The position numbers were made by a program, and so were the translations under genes. From the NCBI RefSeq assembly GCF_024198175.1, contig NZ_JAJVKV010000001.1, positions 868,001 through 932,000 of the forward strand: a DNA stretch of 64,000 nt, read 5' to 3'. This document shows, in pieces, positions 8,211 to 15,393 of the stretch. Position 1 is the first letter of the stretch. Each line of letters starts with the position of its first letter. A model generated the notes under the pieces. It had not been told where the DNA came from and made no database searches. It saw nothing but the letters and a program-made list of their open reading frames with translations. Origin of the DNA: Pyxidicoccus xibeiensis (GTDB lineage: Bacteria; Myxococcota; Myxococcia; Myxococcales; Myxococcaceae).

Positions 8211-8469
8211 GCTGGACGTGAGCGGCGGTGCCCCCGTCCGGGAGCACCAGGACGCTGACGCGGCCCTTCGGACAGTGGCCCAGGCAGCCCGAGGGCAGCA
8301 CGCGGGTGCGCTCCGTGAGGCCACGCGCGCAGAGCGCTTCCTTGAGCCGGCGTGGCAGGTCCACACCTCCGGCGCTCGCGTCCAGGCGCACCAGGCAGCG
8401 GTGGCAGACGTGCAGCTCGGTGGGCTCGGGCTCCGTTGGCTCCGTTGGCTCCGTTGTTCCAGGCGGCAT
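8134..8469 (-). CDS. thioredoxin-like [2Fe-2S] ferredoxin
   Basis: A 111-residue protein. Four cysteines fit the shethna/thioredoxin-like ferredoxin pattern: CHRC near residues 17-20 and GCLGHCPKG near 56-62, followed by the VSVLVLPDG strand and HVQLIDPEKDGEDLAEHL. The Cys spacing at the first pair is tighter than the usual 10-12 residues, so which four bind the cluster is uncertain. An N-terminal TEP triplet repeat precedes the domain. The start at 8469 is chosen because everything upstream is unconserved. Its 3' end overlaps pdxA tail-to-tail. Its electron partner is unknown. Confidence 0.8.
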   Translation of the reverse strand: MPPGTTEPTEPTEPEPTELHVCHRCLVRLDASAGGVDLPRRLKEALCARGLTERTRVLPSGCLGHCPKGRVSVLVLPDGGTAAHVQLIDPEKDGEDLAEHLARWPVPAAPP

Positions 8470-8542
8470 GCCGGGGAAGCATAGAGGCCGGTGCACGCCG
8501 ATGCCCGGGTGGACGCCTTCCTTCCCGGAGTCCAGGCGGGCG

Positions 8543-10048
8543 ATGATGCCTGGCATGCTGCGCGCCCTGCTGTGCTTCACGCTCCTGTCCACAGCCGCGC
8601 GGGCCGGTGCTCCTTCGCCCCGGAGCTCGGTGGGCGTCTACGCGGCACGGCCGGCGCCGTCCCTCGAAAAGTCCTTCGGGGACGCGGGGGGCTCGGAGTC
8701 CAGCCCGCCCTGGCCCTGGCTGGACCCGGAGCCACTGAAGCCCGATACGGGCACGCAGGGCGAGGAGGAGCTGCTCGGTTGGCTGGTCTCGGGTGACAGC
8801 GCCCAGCGTGCGGAGGCGCAGCTCCGGCTGCTGACCCAGGGCGAGTCCCTGCTGCCGAGGCTCGAGGTGCTGGCCGTGGGCGCTCCGGATGACGAGGCGA
8901 AAGCGGCGGTGCTGGAGTTCCTCGAGGTCCTGACGGCGCGAAGAGTCCACCCCTCCCTGCTCGGGCCCTATCCTCGGCTGAGCGCGCTGGCGGAGAAGTC
9001 CGTGGCGCGCGGTCAGGAGCTCGTGGCCGCCTGGGAGATGGCACAGCCTGCCCGACAGCTCGTCGCGGAGTTCCAGCCAGGCCTGTGCGCCACCGGGCCC
9101 CCGCCGGAGCCGAGGCTGCTCATCGAGGGGCGGGAACTCCGGGAGCTGCGGGACGCGCTGGGGGCCCTCGGTGGGCTGGCGCTTCCGGGCATCGAGAAGC
9201 TGATGGCCTCTGGCTCCACCACGTCCCGTCTCCAGGGGATTGTGCTCGCGATGGAGCTGGGACTCCGCCCGGGTGCCGCGGCCCTCGAGGGGCTGCGACA
9301 GGACGCCCGCGAAGTCGAGCTGGACGTGAGCGCCCTGTCGCTGAGCTTCATGCCAGCAAGGCACATGGCGCGTTCGAAGCAGGGCTCGAAGAAGGTCTCC
9401 GTCTCCAAGCGCGCCAGCATCCTGGAGCGAGGGCTCTCCATGCACTGGCGAGAGCGTCGGGACCATGAACCCTTCGCGCTTCGCGCCGAGGATGACGCTC
9501 ACGAGTGGTTCAGCGTCGCGCGGTGGGCCTGGGCGGAAGGTGGGGCTCCTGCTTTCAATCAGGGTGGGAGGGACCTCATCAGCTCCTTTCGGACCACCGG
9601 CGCCTGGGAAGCGACGGACGCGCAGCTGTATTGGAACCACGCAAGGCCGCTGTGGCGCTTGTGGTGGACGGCGATGAGGACCCATCCGGGCCCCTACGAG
9701 CGGCTGCGCTGGTCCGCGCTGGCCAGCAGCGCGCAGGGCTACCAGTACCGCTTCGACACCCACCCCAGCAAAGAGAGCTGGCTTCGCATCGAGGCCGCCT
9801 CCCCAGTCAAGGCGGAGCTCCTTGCCGTCCCACTCTTCGGCAAGAAGCCTTTCGTGCTCTGGCGGGGAGCCCTTCCCCTGAAGCTTCGCCTGAAGCAGCC
9901 GGTGAGCGCCGTCAACATCCGTGTGAGCCTGGAAGGGAAGTGGGTGGACTCAGGACTGTCCGTGTCGCCCCAAGAGGGGGAGCTGCAGACGCTCTGGTTG
10001 CATCCTGAGCTGCTGCGGCGCCACCTGCAGGAAGAAGCGCGTCGCTAG
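8543..10048 (+). CDS. secreted protein of unknown function, about 500 residues
   Basis: The protein begins MMPGMLRALLCFTLLSTAARA, a clear signal peptide with cleavage near ARAG; starts at 8543, 8546 and 8555 are all possible. The mature part has a Pro/Ser-rich linker, then a helical region of HEAT-like character (LLGWLVSGDSAQRAEAQLRL and EAKAAVLEFLEVLTARR), and a C-terminal half rich in Trp that reads like a beta domain with VNIRVSLEGKWVDSG near its end. I do not recognise the family. It is divergent from the ferredoxin gene (73 bases) and shares its stop region with the next gene. Confidence 0.7.
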   Translation: MMPGMLRALLCFTLLSTAARAGAPSPRSSVGVYAARPAPSLEKSFGDAGGSESSPPWPWLDPEPLKPDTGTQGEEELLGWLVSGDSAQRAEAQLRLLTQGESLLPRLEVLAVGAPDDEAKAAVLEFLEVLTARRVHPSLLGPYPRLSALAEKSVARGQELVAAWEMAQPARQLVAEFQPGLCATGPPPEPRLLIEGRELRELRDALGALGGLALPGIEKLMASGSTTSRLQGIVLAMELGLRPGAAALEGLRQDAREVELDVSALSLSFMPARHMARSKQGSKKVSVSKRASILERGLSMHWRERRDHEPFALRAEDDAHEWFSVARWAWAEGGAPAFNQGGRDLISSFRTTGAWEATDAQLYWNHARPLWRLWWTAMRTHPGPYERLRWSALASSAQGYQYRFDTHPSKESWLRIEAASPVKAELLAVPLFGKKPFVLWRGALPLKLRLKQPVSAVNIRVSLEGKWVDSGLSVSPQEGELQTLWLHPELLRRHLQEEARR

Positions 10049-11961
10049 AAGACGAACGGGAAGCGGATGGGCTCCTCCATGCGGACCTGGTGGACCGGGA
10101 ACTTCCAGCGGCGCACCACGTCCTCGATGCAGCGCGCGAGCGGCGTGGCGCGCAGCGTGTCCGTGCTCATGGAGACGCTGGTGGTCTCGCCGCTGGGGAG
10201 CACCGACCACTGCACGAGGAAGCGGCCACCGCCCTCCACCGGCGTGCCCTGGGCATGCTGCCGGATGCACGCGGTGATGGCCGGCTGGTTCGCCACCACC
10301 ACGGCATTCACGTCGTCCGGAGTGAGGTGCTGCTTCGCATCCGGCACGGGCGGGATGTAGACGGTGCGCGAGGCGCGCGGGTCCGCCGCCTCCTTGTTCT
10401 CCGCGTCCTCCGTGAAGCCCAGCTCCCGCGCGAAGTCCTCGTCCAGCTCCGAGTACTGGCTCCGAGGACGGGCATCGGCGGCGGCTTCCGCCACGTCCTC
10501 CCCGGGCGAGGTCTCCGCGTCGCCGGACTCGGAAGGAACGTTCATTCCACCGGCCTCGGACTCGCCCTCGTCGAAGGACAGCTCGCTCGCGGCGGGGGCG
10601 GTCTCCTCGTCCTCGTTGGCGGCGGCGCGCGGCAGGGTGACACCCACCGTCTTCGCGGGCGCCTTGCGCGTGGAAGGCGCCACGGCGGCGACCGTGCCAC
10701 TGGTGAGGGTGGTGCCTCCCACGGCGGTGTTCGTCGCGCCGGACGTGGGCTGCGGGGCGCGCAGGCCATTCGCCGCGCCGAGCACGTCTCCCTGGGCCGT
10801 GGACAGCACGGTGCCGGCGACCGAGGCCGCGGCCTGCTGGGCTCCCGACGGCTCGGAGACGCCCGTGGCTCCGGCTCCGTTCACACCCGGGAGCTGCGCG
10901 CCAGGGGCTCCGCCTTGCAACGTGGCCTCGGTGCCGGGCTGCGCCGCGCCGGCCACGCTACCGACCTGCGCCGTGCTGCCCGAAGCCACCTGAGCCGCTC
11001 CCGTCAGGCCCGGAGTGCCGCCCTGCTGCGCCACACCGCCGGTGCCCGGGAGCAGCGAGGTGCCACCCGACTGCCCCCCGCTACCCGTGCCCGGGGACAC
11101 CTGGCCGCCGAGCTGCGCCGTGCTCGACGACGTCCAGGTGCCGCCGGCGGGATGCACACCCTGCGTGCCCGCCCCGGTGCCGCTGTCCCGGAAGTGCAGG
11201 CCCGCAACCACGAGCAGGCCCGCAGCGAGCACGCCCGCCGCGGCCGCGCCCAGGAAGGCACCAGGCCTCAGGCCGAGGAGGCGCTTCGGCTCGGGGTGCG
11301 CGGCCAGGGGCATGCCCCACGGCTGCTGCGGATACGCCTGCGCAGGCCCCCATGGATGAAGCGGCGCACCCTGCATGGGCAGGCCCGGCGCTGGCGCGAT
11401 GCCCGGCAGCAGGTTGCCCGGAGGATACAGAGGAGCGCTCGCGAAGCCCGTCGGAGGGACAGGCTGGACCGGCGTGCTCCACGGCGTCGCCGGCAGGCCC
11501 GCGGCATCCGTGCCCGCACCCATGGCGCCCTCACTGGCCGCCGCGTGCACTGCGTCCGGGTCCACCGGAGACAGCATCGCCGCGAAGCGCGTGGTCTCCT
11601 TCGCGCCCGGGCTCATGCGCATCCACTCGGGAATCTCCACCACCGGCTCGGGCAGCGCCTCCGCCTCGGAGAGCGCGGGCGGCGGCAGCGTCTTCAGCCA
11701 CTCCGACTCCCGCTCGGCCAGGTCGAGCAGCGTGCGCATGCTCCCGGACGCGGTGGTGACGGCGTCCGTGTCCCGCGCCTCCGACTCCGAGTCGAGCCTC
11801 GGACGCACGAAGAGCTCGCGGTCCAGGTACGCATCCAGGTCCACGTCGAGCACATCGCTCACGTTCAGCGGTGCACCCGGCACCGGGCCTCGCCCCGACG
11901 CCCCCGCCGCGCCCTGAGTCCCCATCCCCTGCCCCTCGGCCCCTGACAGAAACTCGCCCAC
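10045..11961 (-). CDS. TonB/AgmX-like envelope protein with AgmX/PglI C-terminal domain
   Basis: A 638-residue protein from a GTG preceded by GGGAGG. Residues 1-220 are acidic then Pro-rich and predicted cytoplasmic; one transmembrane helix follows (PGAFLGAAAAGVLAAGLLVVAGLHF, near 235-260, quoted here only in part by position). A long Gly/Thr/Ser-rich low-complexity periplasmic stretch leads to the last 105 residues, a TonB-like domain: AITACIRQHAQG, GGRFLVQWSVLPSGETTSV and CIEDVVRRWKFP with paired cysteines. This C-terminus matches the AgmX/PglI family found on myxobacterial gliding and envelope proteins. It may link cytoplasm to outer membrane. Its stop shares a CTAG with the convergent gene. 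Confidence 0.75.
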   Translation of the reverse strand: MGEFLSGAEGQGMGTQGAAGASGRGPVPGAPLNVSDVLDVDLDAYLDRELFVRPRLDSESEARDTDAVTTASGSMRTLLDLAERESEWLKTLPPPALSEAEALPEPVVEIPEWMRMSPGAKETTRFAAMLSPVDPDAVHAAASEGAMGAGTDAAGLPATPWSTPVQPVPPTGFASAPLYPPGNLLPGIAPAPGLPMQGAPLHPWGPAQAYPQQPWGMPLAAHPEPKRLLGLRPGAFLGAAAAGVLAAGLLVVAGLHFRDSGTGAGTQGVHPAGGTWTSSSTAQLGGQVSPGTGSGGQSGGTSLLPGTGGVAQQGGTPGLTGAAQVASGSTAQVGSVAGAAQPGTEATLQGGAPGAQLPGVNGAGATGVSEPSGAQQAAASVAGTVLSTAQGDVLGAANGLRAPQPTSGATNTAVGGTTLTSGTVAAVAPSTRKAPAKTVGVTLPRAAANEDEETAPAASELSFDEGESEAGGMNVPSESGDAETSPGEDVAEAAADARPRSQYSELDEDFARELGFTEDAENKEAADPRASRTVYIPPVPDAKQHLTPDDVNAVVVANQPAITACIRQHAQGTPVEGGGRFLVQWSVLPSGETTSVSMSTDTLRATPLARCIEDVVRRWKFPVHQVRMEEPIRFPFVF

Positions 11962-12097
11962 ACACCCTCCCGCGCCCGCGCCGGCCCTGATCGCGCCAGG
12001 GCCTGCAAGCTAGGAACGGGTCTGCAATGCGCCACCCATGAGTGTCCTCTCCAGAACGCTCTGCCCCGCGGATGGAGCCCACATGTCCAATGCTCCA

Positions 12098-12123
12098 CCC
12101 GGCCCGCACACGTGGGGGCCGGG
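12098..12123 (-). terminator. GC hairpin downstream of the aldo/keto reductase gene
   Basis: Perfect 8-bp arms CCCGGCCC (12098-12105) and GGGCCGGG (12116-12123) enclose a 10-base loop. On the minus strand it sits about 100 bases after the reductase stop codon and 137 bases before the start of the AgmX-like gene. It is a likely terminator without a T-run. Confidence 0.35.
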
Positions 12124-12220
12124 CCTCACACGCATGACGACATCCCGCTTCGGGTCTCAGCGGTTTTTCACGCCCGCGGCGAACGCAGCGAGCGTGTCGC
12201 AGCCCATGCCACAGGCGCTG

Positions 12221-13306
12221 CTACCAGCGCTCCTTGTCGCTCTTCGGAGCCATGGGCCAGGGGGGCGCGGTGACGCCGTTCACCGTGAGGCCGCCGTGCA
12301 TGAACACCGGCGCGCCCTGGAGGAAGCCCGCCGGGAAGTTCAGCGTCGGCGTGGAGGCGTCGTCCAGCGCCTTCACCTGCGCGGGCGTGAGGTGCACGTC
12401 CAGCGCGCCCAGGTTGTTGTCGAGCTGCTCCAGCGTGCGCGCTCCCAGAATCGTGGACGTCACGCCCGGCCGGCCCTGTACCCACGCCAGCGCCACGCGC
12501 GCCACCGTGGTGTCCTGCTCCTTCGCCACGCGCTGGAGCACGTCGATGATGCCGTACGTCTTCTCGTTGAGCGAGCCCTCCGCCCAGGCGCCGCGGTCCG
12601 CCTTCTGCTTGCCCGCGTTCTCCCGCGTGTACTTGCCGCTGAGCACGCCGCTCTTCAGCGGGGACCACGGCGTCACGCCGAGCCCCAGCTCGCGCGCCAT
12701 GGGCATCAGCTCGCCTTCCACCGTGCGCTCCAGCAGCGAGTACTCGATTTGCAGTGCCGCCAGCGGAGCCCAACCCCGGAAGTGCGCCGTCACCTGCGCC
12801 TGCGCCACCTTCCATGCCGGCGTGTCCGAGACACCGACGTAGCGGACCTTCTCGGAGCGCACGAGGTCATCCAGCCCGCGCATCGTCTCCTCGATGGGCG
12901 TGTGCATGTCCCAGCAGTGCATCCAGTACAGGTCGATGTAGTCCGTCTGCAGCCGGCGCAGCGACTCCTCGCACTGGGCCATCAGCGACTTGCGGCCCGC
13001 GCCACCGCCGTTCGGGTCGCTGGGGAAGTGGTTGCCGAAGAACTTGGTGGCGATGACCACCCGCTCTCTCTTGCTGGGGTGGCGCCCCAGGTGGTCTCCG
13101 ATGATCTTCTCCGAGTGCCCGTAGGTGTACGCGTTGGCGGTGTCGATGAAGTTGCCGCCGCGCTCGAGGAAGCGGTCCATGATGGCGTTGGACGTCTCGA
13201 CGCTGCTGCCCCAGCCCAGCTCCTCGCCGAAGGTCATGGCACCGAGGCAGAAGGGACTGACGCGCAGGCCGGAGCGGCCGAGGGTGACGTAGTGATTCAA
13301 CGGCAT
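12221..13306 (-). CDS. aldo/keto reductase
   Basis: A 361-residue NADPH-dependent oxidoreductase of the (beta/alpha)8 AKR family. The catalytic tetrad is visible: Asp and Tyr in FIDTANAYTYGHSE, Lys in VVIATKFFGN and His in DLYWMHCWD. The C-terminal cofactor region reads PGVTSTILGARTLEQLDNNLGALD. The start at 13306 (MPLNHYVTLGRSGLRVSPFC) fits the family N-terminus; nine codons upstream are also open. Length is slightly above the usual 320-340. Substrate is not predictable. It is monocistronic, facing away from the NTF2-like lipoprotein gene. Confidence 0.92.
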   Translation of the reverse strand: MPLNHYVTLGRSGLRVSPFCLGAMTFGEELGWGSSVETSNAIMDRFLERGGNFIDTANAYTYGHSEKIIGDHLGRHPSKRERVVIATKFFGNHFPSDPNGGGAGRKSLMAQCEESLRRLQTDYIDLYWMHCWDMHTPIEETMRGLDDLVRSEKVRYVGVSDTPAWKVAQAQVTAHFRGWAPLAALQIEYSLLERTVEGELMPMARELGLGVTPWSPLKSGVLSGKYTRENAGKQKADRGAWAEGSLNEKTYGIIDVLQRVAKEQDTTVARVALAWVQGRPGVTSTILGARTLEQLDNNLGALDVHLTPAQVKALDDASTPTLNFPAGFLQGAPVFMHGGLTVNGVTAPPWPMAPKSDKERW

Positions 13307-13470
13307 GGGGACTCCCGGGAGGGAAGGTGACACCAGGCTTCCCAGGCGCGGAGCACGAGCAGGCCTGGAAGGTCCGGCGGGAAGAGGGCTGGAGGACTAA
13401 CGCCCCACCGTGCTTCCCCGCCACCGCGCCGCGAAAGGAATGACGACTTCTGGCGCCTGGCCGGGGAGTC

Positions 13471-13968
13471 GTGCTGAAACCCGGCACCGTGACTCGCCTG
13501 CTATTGCTCACTTCCCTGCTGGTGGCCTGCGCATGCGGCCACCCGCCCGTCAGGAGTTCTCCCGCCATGAGCCCTGAAACCGTCCAGGCCCACCACCGCG
13601 AGCTGCTGGAGCTCGAGCGCGCCGTCACCCAGGCCATCCAGGAGCGCAACGGCGCCCGGCTGCGCGAGCTGCTGCCCGAGGACTTCGTCTATCGCGGCCC
13701 GGGGGACGTGGAGACGGACCGCGCGGCGTTCATCACCAGCGTCGCCAACATCCCCGGCACCATCCTCGGCATCGAGATGCTCTCCCTGCGCGCCCATGTC
13801 TTCGGTGACACGGGTGTGCTGACGGGCGCCCAGCGGGCCCGCGTGCGCCTTCCCGACGGCACCGAGGTGACGGACGTGCAGACCTTCGCGGACGTCTGCC
13901 AGCGCCGTGACGGACGGTGGTGGATGGTCCTCGCGCACAGCCTCCCCGCCGCGCCCGAGGCTCCGTAA
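13471..13968 (+). CDS. NTF2-like (DUF4440/SnoaL-type) lipoprotein
   Basis: A 165-residue protein from a GTG start. Its signal peptide ends in LLVACACG, with a lipidated Cys near residue 20-22. The mature part is a single cone-shaped NTF2-like domain: an N-terminal helix pair with ELERAVTQAIQERNGARLRELL, the EDFVYRGPG strand, then VFGDTGVLTGAQRARV and the final GRWWMVLAHSLPA strand typical of DUF4440 proteins. Such domains bind small ligands or act as weak isomerases or hydrolases; no catalytic residues stand out. It lies next to the duplicated cassette but outside the repeat. Confidence 0.75.
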   Translation: MLKPGTVTRLLLLTSLLVACACGHPPVRSSPAMSPETVQAHHRELLELERAVTQAIQERNGARLRELLPEDFVYRGPGDVETDRAAFITSVANIPGTILGIEMLSLRAHVFGDTGVLTGAQRARVRLPDGTEVTDVQTFADVCQRRDGRWWMVLAHSLPAAPEAP

Positions 13969-14111
13969 GTCGGGCAGTCCACGCTCGCAGGCAGTCTCGA
14001 GGCACCCACCCTTGAGTGGCCTGGAGAACTCTCACCGGAAAGAGGCCCCGGCCCGGCGCACGCGACAGCCCCTGCCAGTACACTCGCTTCCGTACGAGGG
14101 GGAGTGCTGTC

Positions 14112-14690
14112 ATGTCGCAATCATGGGGGGAGCGCCGGTGGACGTTGCCGGCCGGGGGCGTGGACTGGCGGGTCGTCCCATCGGCCGGCCCCGAGGCGCG
14201 CGAGTCACAACGAAACCGGGTGCCGGAGGTCTTCATCACCTCCGCGCTCGAGCGCTGGCTGAGGACGCCCACCGCGCGCACGCTGCATGCCATGTACGAG
14301 GCGCTCGGAGGTGGCCCGTCGCTGGGCCACTCGCGCCCGGAGCGCGACCGGTACGAGCAGCGCCTCAAGCAGCGGCTCGCCGAGGCCTTCTCGCACGGAG
14401 AGCTGGTGGCCTTCGAGGTGGAGCGGCCCACGCTGGTGCCCGCGCCCTGGCCGGAGACACCCAGCCCGACGCCGGAGGAGACGCCCGTTGAAGCGCCGAC
14501 GTGGCTGGTCATCGAGCTGGCGGACGACGAGGGCAAGCCCGTTCCCCACGCGCGCTACGTGGTGACGCTGCCGGATGGCAGCACCCGCGAGGGCACCCTC
14601 AACAAGCACGGCTACGCACGCGTGGACGGCGTGAATCCGGGGCAGTGCCAGGTGTCCTTCCCCCGCCTGGACGGACGCAGCTGGAGATGA
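14112..14690 (+). CDS. cassette protein A, copy 1 (unknown function)
   Basis: A 192-residue protein without a signal peptide. Residues 1-100 are a helical domain (VPEVFITSALERWLRTPTAR and the basic DRYEQRLKQRLAEAF helix). Residues 128-192 look like a small beta-sandwich insert: TWLVIELADDEGKPVPHARY, then LPDGSTREGTLNKHGYARVDGV and CQVSFP, the text I associate with Ig-like or carboxypeptidase-regulatory-type domains near LysM and VgrG-linked proteins. The ATG has GAGGGGGAG upstream. Its TGA overlaps an in-frame ATG that could begin B. Copy 2 differs at only five residues. A structural or adaptor role for an exported partner is inferred. Confidence 0.75.
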   Translation: MSQSWGERRWTLPAGGVDWRVVPSAGPEARESQRNRVPEVFITSALERWLRTPTARTLHAMYEALGGGPSLGHSRPERDRYEQRLKQRLAEAFSHGELVAFEVERPTLVPAPWPETPSPTPEETPVEAPTWLVIELADDEGKPVPHARYVVTLPDGSTREGTLNKHGYARVDGVNPGQCQVSFPRLDGRSWR

Positions 14691-14722
14691 CGCCCCCCTT
14701 CCCCCAGGCGCATGGAGGCACG

Positions 14723-15370
14723 ATGTCCACCACCCACGTCGTCAAGCAGGGCGAGTGCCTGCTGCTCATCGCGCGTCGCTACGGCTTCGCGGACTTCAAG
14801 CGCCTCTACGAGCACCCGGACAACGCGGCGCTGCGCGAGAAGCGGCCCAACCCCAACGTGCTCTACCCGGGGGACATCGTCGTCATCCCGGACATGAGCT
14901 CCGCGAAGACCCAGCCGAACGTCTCCACGGGAAGGGCCCACCGCTTCACCGTCAAGGCGGGGGCGCGCTACCTCCGGCTCGCGCTGAAGGACGCGGAAGG
15001 GGCTCCTCTCTGCGGCAGGCCCTATCTGCTCACCTTCGAGCAGGAGGTCATCGAGGGAAGCACGGACGACGAGGGCTTTTTGGAGACCAGGGTCCCGTTC
15101 ACCGTCAGCCACGTGGAGCTGGAGTGCGAGGGCCTGTCCTGGGAGCTCGCGCTGGGCACGCTGCGCCCCATGAAGGACACCCCTGATGACGGTGTCTCCG
15201 GCGCGGAGTCCCGGCTCATCAACCTGGGCTATTCGCTGGAGCCCACGGGGAAGATGACGTTGGAGCTGCGCAGCGCCATTCGCGCCTTCCAGCACCGGAG
15301 CGGCCTGGAAGTCACCGGCCGCCTGGACGTGGCAACCCTGCAGAAGCTCGAGGCGCTGCACGGGAGCTGA
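14723..15370 (+). CDS. cassette protein B: LysM plus peptidoglycan-binding protein
   Basis: A 215-residue protein with no signal peptide. Residues 1-55 are a LysM-like domain (THVVKQGECLLLIARRYGF, then NPNVLYPGDIVVIPD). Residues 65-150 form an Ig-like middle domain with HRFTVKAGARYLRLALKDAEG. Residues 155-215 are a peptidoglycan-binding type-1 domain: ESRLINLGYSLEPTGKM, AIRAFQHRSGLEVTG and LDVATLQKLEALHG. The ATG at 14723 has GGAGG seven bases upstream; an ATG at 14687 overlapping the A stop is an alternative. Export without a Sec signal suggests delivery by a contractile or other specialised secretion system. The second copy has lost the LysM and middle domains. Confidence 0.85.
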   Translation: MSTTHVVKQGECLLLIARRYGFADFKRLYEHPDNAALREKRPNPNVLYPGDIVVIPDMSSAKTQPNVSTGRAHRFTVKAGARYLRLALKDAEGAPLCGRPYLLTFEQEVIEGSTDDEGFLETRVPFTVSHVELECEGLSWELALGTLRPMKDTPDDGVSGAESRLINLGYSLEPTGKMTLELRSAIRAFQHRSGLEVTGRLDVATLQKLEALHGS

Positions 15371-15393
15371 GCCCGTTTCCGTGAGAGGTCCCG

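Noticed and set aside
14687..14722. Alternative start of the LysM protein at the ATGA overlap
   Set aside because: Adds 12 unconserved residues; the ATG at 14723 has GGAGG at proper spacing and begins the LysM domain directly. The overlap start is kept only for the shortened second copy, which has no other start.
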